A DNA stretch of 17,218 nucleotides from Alphaproteobacteria bacterium (GTDB lineage Bacteria; Pseudomonadota; Alphaproteobacteria; Sphingomonadales; Sphingomonadaceae). Both the position numbers and the translations under genes were made by a program. Each line of letters starts with the position of its first letter. Position 1 is the stretch's first letter. The notes beneath the pieces are model-generated. The model was not told where the DNA came from. It saw only the letters and a program-made list of their open reading frames with translations, and made no database searches. Positions 1 to 6,321 of this stretch are shown piece after piece. The stretch is from the NCBI GenBank assembly GCA_028293055.1, contig JAQGLD010000306.1:1-17218 (forward strand), in the 5' to 3' direction.

Positions 1-2
1 TG

Positions 3-743
3 CCGCCGCTCGAGATCCTCGACTGGGCGCTCCGCCTGAGGCGGCGCCGCGCCCATCGGGAGGCGAGACCTTGGGCCTTGGCGACCGGCACGACCTTGTG
101 GCGGGTGCTCGCCTCGCTGGCCGCGGAACGCCTGCCGTTCCGCGCCGCCCCGCATCCGCCGGCCTGGATCCAGCCCGATTTCGCGCGGGCATCGGGCTGG
201 CGCCGCGCCGCCGGTCGGGAGGGGATGGCGGAGCGGAGCCGGAGCCCGGGCCTCGTCCTGGTCCATCTTCTCGCGCAGATCGCGCGAATGCCGGGCGACT
301 GGGCCAATGAGGCGATCGCCCACCCGCAACGGATCCACATCGCCCACCCGTTCCGCGACCCGCGGGTGATCGCCTTCGGAGCGGCGGCACGCCTCAAGTT
401 CGGCGCGGACCCGGTGCCCAAACCGCTGCTCGCGGCCGCGATGCGCGGTATCGTCCCCGATCCCATTCTCGACCGGCGCTCCAAGGCTTCGTTCGCGCCC
501 CTTACTTATCTCGGCATTCGGCGCCACCGCGATGCACTCGCAGATCTGATCGTCCGCGCGCCGGCGGAGGCGGACTCGATCTTCGTCCGGGCGAAGCTCA
601 TCGCGGCGCTCGACGAGGCCGCGCTCGGAATCTTGGGAATGGCCGAGATCCACTCGCTCGCGGGAGCGCTTGGAGTGCTGAAATGGCTCGAACTGCTCCC
701 GGCATGGCGGAGCGGGGTTCGAGAGGCGGCCGACTCCGCTTGA
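3..743 (+). CDS. Asparagine synthase-family protein, probable lasso peptide macrocyclase (McjC-like), 3' part
   Basis: The frame is open from the first complete codon at base 3 to a TGA at 741-743, so only the last 246 residues are seen and the gene begins upstream of the window. The visible part matches the C-terminal synthetase half of asparagine-synthase-like proteins. It has a WIQPDFAR segment like the W-L-x-P-x-F-A stretch of lasso cyclases, then HPFRDPRVIAFG, corresponding to the 'P-F-x-D-x-R' block, then GIVPDPILDRRSKASF, corresponding to the 'LP...R.K..F' block. In lasso peptide pathways this enzyme adenylates an Asp/Glu side chain and forms the macrolactam with the N-terminal amine of the core peptide. 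That role is inferred: the precursor and leader peptidase genes would lie to the left, outside the window. An ordinary asparagine synthetase is less likely because the C-terminus is divergent and short. Family assignment is fairly sure, the lasso role moderately so. Confidence 0.75.
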   Translation, partial: PPLEILDWALRLRRRRAHREARPWALATGTTLWRVLASLAAERLPFRAAPHPPAWIQPDFARASGWRRAAGREGMAERSRSPGLVLVHLLAQIARMPGDWANEAIAHPQRIHIAHPFRDPRVIAFGAAARLKFGADPVPKPLLAAAMRGIVPDPILDRRSKASFAPLTYLGIRRHRDALADLIVRAPAEADSIFVRAKLIAALDEAALGILGMAEIHSLAGALGVLKWLELLPAWRSGVREAADSA

Positions 744-755
744 CCTGAGGGCGAG

Positions 756-782
756 CGAAGCCCGACGGAATGTCAGGCTTCG
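756..782. terminator. Possible bidirectional terminator hairpin between convergent genes
   Basis: CGAAGCC at 756-762 pairs with GGCTTCG at 776-782 across a 13-base loop. It lies between the stop of the asparagine-synthase-like gene (743) and the convergent stop of the lipid kinase (773-775), and overlaps the latter. There is no T-tract on either side, so intrinsic termination is uncertain. Confidence 0.25.
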
Positions 783-1660
783 GGGACCAGCAGCTTCAAA
801 GCGCCAGCGCGGATCCGGTAGTTGAGGGGGGTGTCCATGATAGCGGCCTCGCCGTCGGTGGCGACCGCCAGACGCGGGCGAGATGAGCGGATCTCGGCCT
901 CGCTCGCGTCCAGGGTGACGAAATCCTTCTGCTCGCGCTCGCGGCCGAGGACCGCGCGGATCGCCACCCAGAGGAAATGGAGCGGAGAGCGGGCGAGCGG
1001 AGCGTAGATGCAGAGCTTGCCGCCGTCGATCCGTTCGCGCTTGCCGAGCGCGAGCGGGGTCATCTCGTAGCGATTGTTGCCCACGAACAGCAAAGGCGTC
1101 TCGATCGGCGCTTCGCGTCCGCCGATCCGGATCGTCAACCTGCGCCGCGAAAAGCGCCAGAAGGCGCGCAGGCCCGCCGAGAGCATCGCCACGCGCTTGG
1201 AGCGGCCGAGATGCTTCTGCTGCTTCTCGCGCTCCCGGACCAGCTCGGGATAGAGGCCGACCGCGCTGTTGTTGATGAACACCCGGCCGTTGACCTCCGC
1301 GACGTCGACCGGGCGGCTGTGGCCGGCCGCGATCACCGCCACCGCGGCGTCGAGCTCGAGCGGAATCCCGGCATCCCTGGCGAAATGGTTGAGCGTGCCC
1401 ATCGCGAGCACGCCGAGAACCATGTCGGTGCCGGCGACCGCGCCGGCGGCGGTGCTGATCGTGCCGTCGCCGCCGGCGGCGACGAGGGCGTCGACTCCGG
1501 CCTCCTTGATGATCTCCGCGCAGTTTCTGTCGAGATCCTTGGGATCGAGCGCGAGGATCTTCGCGTCCACCCCGTGGCTGGCGAACAGGGATTCGAGCTC
1601 GGCGACCTTGTCCTCGCCGAATGAGCCACCGCCGCGATTGATGACGACCCGGACCTTCAG
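773..1660 (-). CDS. Diacylglycerol kinase family (LCB5/DAGK catalytic domain) lipid kinase
   Basis: A probable lipid kinase that phosphorylates a diacylglycerol-like or sphingoid/ceramide-like alcohol with ATP at the inner face of the cytoplasmic membrane. The glycine-rich GGDGT motif of the DAGK catalytic domain is at about residues 63-67, followed by the family's A-x-G-T-x-N-x-F/H-A block (MGTLNHFAR) and a C-terminal beta-rich domain with DGE near the end. The usual first strand and glycine loop (KVRVVINRGGGS) is encoded upstream of the first conventional start (GTG at 1570). That strand can be reached only from CTG at 1660-1658, because no ATG, GTG or TTG lies in frame before the upstream stop at 1687-1685. 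CTG has a GGAG eight bases upstream, so I take it as the start, giving 295 residues. It is the last gene of the minus-strand run, 24 bases after the DUF3617 gene. The substrate is unknown; ceramide is possible in a sphingolipid-making host. Confidence 0.85.
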   Translation of the reverse strand: MKVRVVINRGGGSFGEDKVAELESLFASHGVDAKILALDPKDLDRNCAEIIKEAGVDALVAAGGDGTISTAAGAVAGTDMVLGVLAMGTLNHFARDAGIPLELDAAVAVIAAGHSRPVDVAEVNGRVFINNSAVGLYPELVREREKQQKHLGRSKRVAMLSAGLRAFWRFSRRRLTIRIGGREAPIETPLLFVGNNRYEMTPLALGKRERIDGGKLCIYAPLARSPLHFLWVAIRAVLGREREQKDFVTLDASEAEIRSSRPRLAVATDGEAAIMDTPLNYRIRAGALKLLVPEA

Positions 1661-1672
1661 TGATTTCGCTCC
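1658..1672 (-). promoter_or_regulatory. Shine-Dalgarno GGAG with CTG start codon
   Basis: On the minus strand GGAG (1672-1669) is followed by eight bases and then CTG AAG GTC (CTG at 1660-1658). This site decides the start of the lipid kinase. The alternative GTG at 1570 has no comparable ribosome binding site and would remove the first 30 residues, including the glycine-rich nucleotide-binding loop. Confidence 0.6.
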
Positions 1673-1684
1673 GGGTTCACGCCC

Positions 1685-2218
1685 TCAGCCCTCCTTGCCG
1701 GTACATTCGCCGACGCGATGGCCGACGAGATGGCTGCTGATCGTCATCGCCGGCCCCTGCCCTCCGGTCACGATCTTGGAGCGGACATCGACCGAATCGC
1801 CGCCGAAGCTGCCATCGGCGGTGATCTCGGCTTTGCTCGCAGAGGGACCGCCGCAGGCGATGACCGAATGAACGCTGCCCCCGCTCACGTTGAACTCGCG
1901 TGTCACGCAGTCTTTCTGGCCTCCGGAGAACATGTCCGTCGGCGGCTTGGCGGCATCCGCCTTGCTGATGCAGGTGCGATGAACGGCCTTCTCGGTCGCC
2001 GGGCCGGCGGGCATGTTCGGAAGGCCTTCGACGGCGGTGTCCACCGTCATCTCCCATTGTCCTGGATTGATCCGGCTGACCGCGCCCGCAACGGCAGCGG
2101 CGGACGAGGAGGGCGGCGTCTGTCCATTCTGATCGGTCTTGCCTTCGTTCCTGTTCGCGCTTCCGCAGGCGGTAAGTGCGAGCAGGACGGCCGCGGCCGC
2201 ATAATGTTCCAGGCGCAT
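1685..2218 (-). CDS. DUF3617 family lipoprotein
   Basis: A 177-residue predicted lipoprotein. The first 18 residues are a signal peptide ending in the lipobox LTAC (Cys18), so the mature protein should be lipid-anchored. After a Ser/Pro/Ala-rich linker (about 20-50), the folded part begins with the family hallmark PGQWEMTVD. It contains paired cysteines (CISK..., KDCVTREF, VIACGG, GECTGKEG) consistent with the DUF3617 beta-rich fold of periplasmic or outer-membrane proteins; the molecular function of the family is not known. The ATG at 2218-2216 has a strong GGGGAG seven bases upstream. It follows the class V enzyme gene after 27 bases and precedes the lipid kinase by 24 bases, so it is probably cotranscribed with both. 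Confidence 0.8.
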   Translation of the reverse strand: MRLEHYAAAAVLLALTACGSANRNEGKTDQNGQTPPSSSAAAVAGAVSRINPGQWEMTVDTAVEGLPNMPAGPATEKAVHRTCISKADAAKPPTDMFSGGQKDCVTREFNVSGGSVHSVIACGGPSASKAEITADGSFGGDSVDVRSKIVTGGQGPAMTISSHLVGHRVGECTGKEG

Positions 2219-2245
2219 ATCTTTCTCCCCTTGTTGTCCGCTAGC

Positions 2246-3379
2246 CTAATTGGATCTCGACAATTCTGCTACCAGCCTCTCTCGATCGGCATCGTCATTG
2301 TAGAGATGGGCGGTGATCCGCATCCGATCGCCGCGCAGGCTGACATGGACCTGCGCAGCCGCCAGGCGCTCCTCGATGCCCTCGGGCAAGCCGTTTTCGA
2401 AGCGCACCGACAGGAAATGCGGCGCTCGATCCTCGGCGGCAAGGATTCCGTGGGGCGCGAGCCGTTGCGCAAGCTCCTCGTTGGCGGCGCCGAGCGTCTC
2501 GGCGACATTGGCGACGCCCCAGTCGAGCAATTGCGAGATCGCCGCTCCGGCGACCGGCAGCAGCGCGAAATTGGAGCGCTCGCCCATGTCGAAGCGACGC
2601 GCGTCTGGCTCGAGCGCCTCGCCATAATCGGCGAGGCGGCGGAAATCCTCCGCGCCGAGGCGGGTCACCCAGCCTTCCTCGATCGGCCGCCCGCGCTGGC
2701 GGCGCCCGGCGACATAGAGGAAGCCGAGCGAATAGGGCCCGAACAGCCATTTGTACGAGGCTGCGACGGCATAGTCCGGATCGACCGCCTCGAGATCGAG
2801 CGGCAGCGCTCCGGTCGACTGGGTGGTATCGAGGATCAGGGCCGCGCCGACCGAGCGGCAACGCCGCCCGACCGCCTCGAGATCGAACATCGTGCCATGG
2901 GCCCAATGGGTATGCGGCGCGCAGACCAAGGCACAGTCGCCGTCGATCGCCTCGAGCAAGGTGTCGCTCCACCGCCCGGAATCCGGCGGATCGATGGTCA
3001 CCAGCCGCGCCTCCGCCCGCTTCGCGAGCGCCCGGCAGGCGTAGACGGTCGATGGGAAATCGTCTGCGACATTGAGGATGGTCTGGCCCGCCCCGACCGC
3101 GACATTGGCCATCGCGATCGCCATGCCGTAGCTCACCGACGGGACGATCGCGATATCGCCGGCCTCGGCACCGACCAGCCGGGCGTAGAGTGCGCGGACC
3201 CGGTCGGATTCGTCGAACCAGTGCTTCGCCTTCAGATCCCAGGGATGCGCCTTGCGCATCAGGCCACGCACCCCTGCCTGTCCGGCCTCGCGCATCAGCG
3301 GCGCCATCTTGGCGCAGTCGAAATAGGCGACATCGCCCGGAATATCGAACAGGCCGCGCTGGCAGGGAATGAGGGTCAT
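2246..3379 (-). CDS. Class V aminotransferase-fold PLP-dependent enzyme (cysteine desulfurase/selenocysteine lyase-like)
   Basis: A 377-residue fold-type I PLP enzyme. The Schiff-base lysine is in ASYKWLFGP (Lys210), preceded by the class V block LILDTTQSTGALPLD (Asp184 and Gln187 contacting the cofactor) and an APHTHWAHGT segment whose His156/His158 stack near the PLP ring. The N-terminal FDCAKMAPL matches the substrate-pocket strand 'YxDxAxxxP' of this subgroup. No obvious catalytic cysteine loop of true cysteine desulfurases is seen, so the reaction may be a lyase, an aminotransferase or a desulfurase on an unknown amino compound. The ATG at 3379-3377 overlaps the permease stop as ATGA, implying translational coupling. 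The frame extends upstream by 65 residues, but these are Arg/Pro-rich and only mirror the permease gene in another frame. Fold assignment is firm, substrate unknown. Confidence 0.85.
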   Translation of the reverse strand: MTLIPCQRGLFDIPGDVAYFDCAKMAPLMREAGQAGVRGLMRKAHPWDLKAKHWFDESDRVRALYARLVGAEAGDIAIVPSVSYGMAIAMANVAVGAGQTILNVADDFPSTVYACRALAKRAEARLVTIDPPDSGRWSDTLLEAIDGDCALVCAPHTHWAHGTMFDLEAVGRRCRSVGAALILDTTQSTGALPLDLEAVDPDYAVAASYKWLFGPYSLGFLYVAGRRQRGRPIEEGWVTRLGAEDFRRLADYGEALEPDARRFDMGERSNFALLPVAGAAISQLLDWGVANVAETLGAANEELAQRLAPHGILAAEDRAPHFLSVRFENGLPEGIEERLAAAQVHVSLRGDRMRITAHLYNDDADRERLVAELSRSN

Positions 3380-4578
3380 CCCGCCTCGTCCGCGGAATCG
3401 ACCCGGCCGACGATGCCGCGGCCGAGCCGGCTGCGCCGCCGCCGCCGTCCGGGAGCGTCGAGGCCGAGCCACTCCTTCCAGACCAGGAACAGGGCCGCCA
3501 TCAGCGCCGGGCCGACGAACAGGCCGACCAGGCCGAACGTCTCGAGCCCGCCGAACGTCCCGATGAACGTCCACAGGAAGGGCAATTCAACCGAATTGCC
3601 GATCAGTGCCGGTTGGACGAGATTGTCGCCGATCATCATCACCGTCGCTCCGAATGCGACGACCGCGATCGCGGCGACGACCTGGCCCTGGGTGAGCAAG
3701 ACGATGCCGGCAACGCTGAACGCCGCCCAGGCGCCGAACGGAAGCATCGCGAAGGCGATGGTCGCGACCGTGAACAGTACCGGCCGCGGCACGCCGGCGA
3801 TCCAGTAGCCGATTCCGATCAAGGTGCCCTCGCCGATCGCGACCAGCACGGTGCCGTTGACCGCGCCGCGCACCGCAGCGCCGAGCCGCTCGACGAAGCG
3901 CTCGCCAAACTCGCCATAGACTCGCCGCGCGGTGGAAACCGCATTCGCCGCCAGCCGCTCTCCGTCGCGCAGGATCAGGAAGAAAGCGAGCAAGGTGACG
4001 AGGAAGAACATCGACCGCGACGCGACCTGGGCGGCGATGGTGCCGGTCCAGCTGGCGATCGCGCTGGCGTCGAGATTGCCGAGCAGCGCCGAGGAGGCCG
4101 TCGGAGTGGCGAGATGGTCGCGCCACCAGGTGACCATCCTGGCTCCGAACGGGAGATGGCCGAGCCAAATCGGCGGCTGGACTCCGGTGCGCTGGGCTTC
4201 AGTGACCCATTGCAGCGCGAACTGGCTGTCGCGCGCCGCCTCGACCACCACCACGGCCAGCGGCAGGATGAGGACAAGCCCCGTCGCGATCGTGAAGGCG
4301 AGCGGCGCGACGACCCGGTGGCCGCTGACCCTGCGCTTGGGCACGAATTGGCGATAGAGCGGCCAGAGCGCGATCGCGAGGGTCACCGCCCAGGCGAGCT
4401 GGAGCAGGAAGCTGCGCGCGATCCACAGGCCGGCGAGGGTGAGCAAGGCGACCAGCACCCGCATCTGGGTGATGTGGACCGCGGTGTCCCGGTCGACCTC
4501 GGCCGGCGCGGCGGGTTGTCCGGCCCGATCGGGCAAGGGAGAGTCTGCGGGTTGCGCGCTCTCATCCTCTGCGATCAT
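3376..4578 (-). CDS. AI-2E family transporter (YdiK/PerM-type permease)
   Basis: A 400-residue inner-membrane protein of the AI-2E exporter superfamily. After a polar, Pro-rich 35-residue N-terminus come two closely spaced membrane helices (about 40-78), a third near 90-110, a soluble segment, then FFLVTLLAFFLILRDGERL, typical of the family, and several C-terminal helices including the GTFGGLETFGLVGLFVGPALMA region, ending in an Arg-rich tail. Members move varied small molecules or ions, and the cargo here cannot be told. Start chosen: ATG at 4578-4576 with GGAG seven bases upstream. A longer frame to 4659 would place the start inside the inverted repeat and adds only Arg-rich sequence. Its stop overlaps the start of the class V enzyme gene by four bases. 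The gap to the upstream phosphatidyltransferase gene is 144 bases and holds two repeat elements, so a separate transcription start is possible. Confidence 0.85.
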   Translation of the reverse strand: MIAEDESAQPADSPLPDRAGQPAAPAEVDRDTAVHITQMRVLVALLTLAGLWIARSFLLQLAWAVTLAIALWPLYRQFVPKRRVSGHRVVAPLAFTIATGLVLILPLAVVVVEAARDSQFALQWVTEAQRTGVQPPIWLGHLPFGARMVTWWRDHLATPTASSALLGNLDASAIASWTGTIAAQVASRSMFFLVTLLAFFLILRDGERLAANAVSTARRVYGEFGERFVERLGAAVRGAVNGTVLVAIGEGTLIGIGYWIAGVPRPVLFTVATIAFAMLPFGAWAAFSVAGIVLLTQGQVVAAIAVVAFGATVMMIGDNLVQPALIGNSVELPFLWTFIGTFGGLETFGLVGLFVGPALMAALFLVWKEWLGLDAPGRRRRRSRLGRGIVGRVDSADEAG

Positions 4579-4623
4579 TCCTCGTCTCCGGCGGCCGGTG
4601 CGCCAGTCATGCCCGGCGGCGCG

Positions 4624-4663
4624 ACGCGTGTCCACGCGCGTAATAGGGCGCGTGGACACGCGT
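4624..4663. repeat. Perfect 16-bp inverted repeat with 8-base loop
   Basis: ACGCGTGTCCACGCGC (4624-4639) is exactly reversed as GCGCGTGGACACGCGT (4648-4663), with loop GTAATAGG. It lies in the 5' leader of the permease gene and downstream of the phosphatidyltransferase gene, both on the minus strand. It would form a very stable hairpin in RNA. No T-tract follows on either strand, so it may act as a processing or attenuation structure, a factor-assisted terminator, or a small mobile palindrome. Confidence 0.8.
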
Positions 4664-4685
4664 TAAGCGAGAGATGGCCCCCTCC

Positions 4686-4713
4686 GTCATGCTGGACCTG
4701 GTTCAGCATCCGG
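4686..4713 (+). repeat. REP-like palindromic element, copy 1
   Basis: The sequence begins GTCATGCTG and continues to TTCAGCATCC. The palindrome ATGCTG...CAGCAT (4689-4709) pairs almost to its centre. A related copy (21 of 26 positions in hand alignment) lies on the minus strand at 13708-13683, so this is a dispersed intergenic repeat, not part of a gene. The pattern resembles small palindromic repeats that I recall as common between genes in sphingomonads. Confidence 0.6.
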
Positions 4714-4722
4714 TGGGGCCGA

Positions 4723-5550
4723 TCAGCCTGTCCCCTCCCCCACCAGACCGGCCTCGACCCGCCGGTGCCAGGCGATTCCCCAGACCGCGATCACGCTCAG
4801 CGGGACGAGCTCGATCCGCCAGAACCAGCGAACGTCCCCGGCAAGGCAGGCGGCGTAGATCAGCAGCACCCGCATGTTGTTGCTCAGCAAGGAGAGCAGA
4901 CGCAGTGGCCGCCAGGCGCGATTGCCGTAGGCACGGCCGACCGCCCCCGGATCGGCGCTTCGCGCGAGCCTCCGGTCGAACGGCTCGGCCAGCCGGTCGA
5001 GGCTGCCGGCGACGCTATCGTAGAGCCGGGTGAGGCCGTCCGAGGCCTGGCCAGGTGCCGCGAATGTGCCTGCATCGCCTGCGATGCGACGGTGGAAGCG
5101 GGTCCGCTCGCCCTCGTAGAGGGTTGCCTGGACGGCATGGACCAGGCCCGCGCCGACGGCGAGGAGCCACGCCCCCGCGGTGCCGATCGAAGCCGCAAGC
5201 GCGCAATAGAGCAGGATGAAGACGCCGTGATCGCAGATCCCGTCGAGCAGCCGGCCGAGCGCGCTGGCGCTGGCGGTCGCGCGGGCGATCATCCCGTCCA
5301 GCCCGTCGGCGATCAGCCAGGCGATCGCAAGCAGGAAGCCGATCGTGGCGTAGCCGGACTGGCGCCAGTGGAAATCGCAGCAGGCGGCGGCAGCGCCGAG
5401 CGCGAAGCCCGCAACCGATACCGCATTGGCGCTGATCCGCACCCGCAGCGCGACCGGCAGCAGGATCCGGCCGATGAGATGGACGAACCAGACATTGGTC
5501 GGGTCCTCCGTACGCGGGTCGCGCGATCCGTCGGGCGGTGGGATGCGCAT
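4723..5550 (-). CDS. CDP-alcohol phosphatidyltransferase family membrane enzyme
   Basis: A 275-residue integral membrane enzyme that transfers a phosphatidyl (or related phospho-alcohol) group from a CDP-activated donor to an alcohol. It carries the complete family signature D-x2-D-G-x2-A-R-x8-G-x3-D-x3-D in ADGLDGMIARATASASALGR and the following LLDGICD. The key residues are Asp82, Asp85, Gly86, Ala89, Arg90, Gly99, Asp103 and Asp107, which bind two metal ions and the CDP moiety. Hydrophobic helices flank it at about 43-58, 68-81, 107-125 and near the C-terminus. The acceptor cannot be read from sequence; PgsA, PssA and Pcs hallmarks beyond the core motif are not apparent. The start is the ATG at 5550-5548, 20 bases after the diiron protein gene; no clear ribosome binding site is seen. 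The 154-residue upstream extension of the frame is a shadow of that gene. The tight pairing suggests joint function. Confidence 0.85.
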   Translation of the reverse strand: MRIPPPDGSRDPRTEDPTNVWFVHLIGRILLPVALRVRISANAVSVAGFALGAAAACCDFHWRQSGYATIGFLLAIAWLIADGLDGMIARATASASALGRLLDGICDHGVFILLYCALAASIGTAGAWLLAVGAGLVHAVQATLYEGERTRFHRRIAGDAGTFAAPGQASDGLTRLYDSVAGSLDRLAEPFDRRLARSADPGAVGRAYGNRAWRPLRLLSLLSNNMRVLLIYAACLAGDVRWFWRIELVPLSVIAVWGIAWHRRVEAGLVGEGTG

Positions 5551-5570
5551 TGCCGGGTTCGAGCCGCCGG

Positions 5571-6251
5571 TCAGGCGGTAACGCGAGCCGTCGATTCCGC
5601 GCGCTCGGCGAGCGGCTCGTCGACCCACCAGGTGCGCCGCTTCAGCCACGGATTGAGATACAAAGCGGGCAGCTTGGCGAAGATCAGGCTGCGATGCACC
5701 CACCAGTCGGACAGCAGCTCGCGGAAGGTCGGCTTGCCGCCATTGTGGCGCTTGAGCCAGTAGCGATAGGGCACCCAGTGCGATGGCTCGTCGCGTTCGA
5801 TCACCTTGAAGATCTTGGCGAGCGACTTGTCCGAGGTGACCAGGAAGGACTGGAGCAGCACGTCGAGCTGCCGCATGCCCCTGATCTCGGTGATCATGAT
5901 GATCCGGCACAGCTTGTTGAACAAGGCGTCGTCGGCGATCACCGCCTTGGTGTCGAGCTCGTCGATATGGCAGCCGAAGGTGAGCTTGATCAGCCGGTCG
6001 ATATGGCCGCACGTATGGTCGACCTCGTAGGGCATCCGGCCGAGATGCTCGAAATAGCGGCGGAACATCAGATAATGCTTGCGCTCGTCGGCCCGGTGCT
6101 TCTCGACCTTGGCGATGAAGACATGATCGTCGGGATATTTGGCGCGCACCGCCTCGAGCACGCGATCGAGGCTGCTATAGCCGCGATGCTCGTTATAGAT
6201 GTACACGGACGCGAGGATGTCGAGATAGCGGCGATGGGCGGTTTGGAGCAT
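5571..6251 (-). CDS. Ferritin-like diiron protein
   Basis: A 226-residue helical protein with a full set of ferritin-superfamily diiron ligands: Glu21, the first E-x-x-H (ERKH, Glu56/His59), Glu122 and the second E-x-x-H (EPSH, Glu155/His158). This E/ExxH/E/ExxH layout is that of oxidases and oxygenases such as ribonucleotide reductase R2, AurF-type and COQ7-type enzymes, and of ferritins. The length and the basic, Trp-rich C-terminus (about 175-215) favour an enzyme over an iron store, and an amphipathic stretch near 190-200 could touch the membrane. It is the first gene of the run leading into the CDP-alcohol phosphatidyltransferase, so a role in modifying or desaturating a lipid precursor is plausible but inferred. 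The ATG at 6251-6249 lacks a clear Shine-Dalgarno sequence. The substrate is unknown. Confidence 0.8.
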   Translation of the reverse strand: MLQTAHRRYLDILASVYIYNEHRGYSSLDRVLEAVRAKYPDDHVFIAKVEKHRADERKHYLMFRRYFEHLGRMPYEVDHTCGHIDRLIKLTFGCHIDELDTKAVIADDALFNKLCRIIMITEIRGMRQLDVLLQSFLVTSDKSLAKIFKVIERDEPSHWVPYRYWLKRHNGGKPTFRELLSDWWVHRSLIFAKLPALYLNPWLKRRTWWVDEPLAERAESTARVTA

Positions 6252-6288
6252 TCGCGCTGATTAGCGGCTGGCGGTCCGCGGTCAACGA

Positions 6289-6317
6289 ATTGTGACGAAT
6301 TAGAGTCGGTTAATCAA
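6289..6317 (-). promoter_or_regulatory. Candidate sigma70-type promoter for the diiron/phosphatidyltransferase genes
   Basis: On the minus strand TTGATT (6317-6312) and CACAAT (6294-6289) are separated by exactly 17 bases, each matching four of six consensus positions. Transcription would start near 6282, giving a leader of about 30 bases. The sequence is notably A+T-richer than its surroundings. It also overlaps a 6-bp hairpin (GAGTCG/CGACTC, 6303-6323) that covers the end of the efflux gene. Confidence 0.4.
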
Positions 6318-6321
6318 CGAC

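Noticed and set aside
1676..1684. Stop-codon readthrough fusing the DUF3617 lipoprotein to the lipid kinase, since both are in the same frame
   Set aside because: A periplasmic lipoprotein and a cytoplasmic kinase would not be fused, and a ribosome binding site lies between them.
4624..4713. CRISPR or insertion-sequence end
   Set aside because: There is no array of spaced direct repeats, no transposase and no flanking target duplication; the elements are palindromic repeats.
1718..5763. Very long plus-strand open frames (696 and 716 codons) opposite the left gene run
   Set aside because: They are antisense shadows of well-identified minus-strand genes in G+C-rich DNA, with Arg/Asp/Gly-rich sequence and no recognisable domains.
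5551..6012. A 154-residue N-terminal extension of the CDP-alcohol phosphatidyltransferase
   Set aside because: It lies wholly within the diiron protein gene in another frame and has low-complexity Arg/Ala content; the family domain starts after the ATG at 5550.
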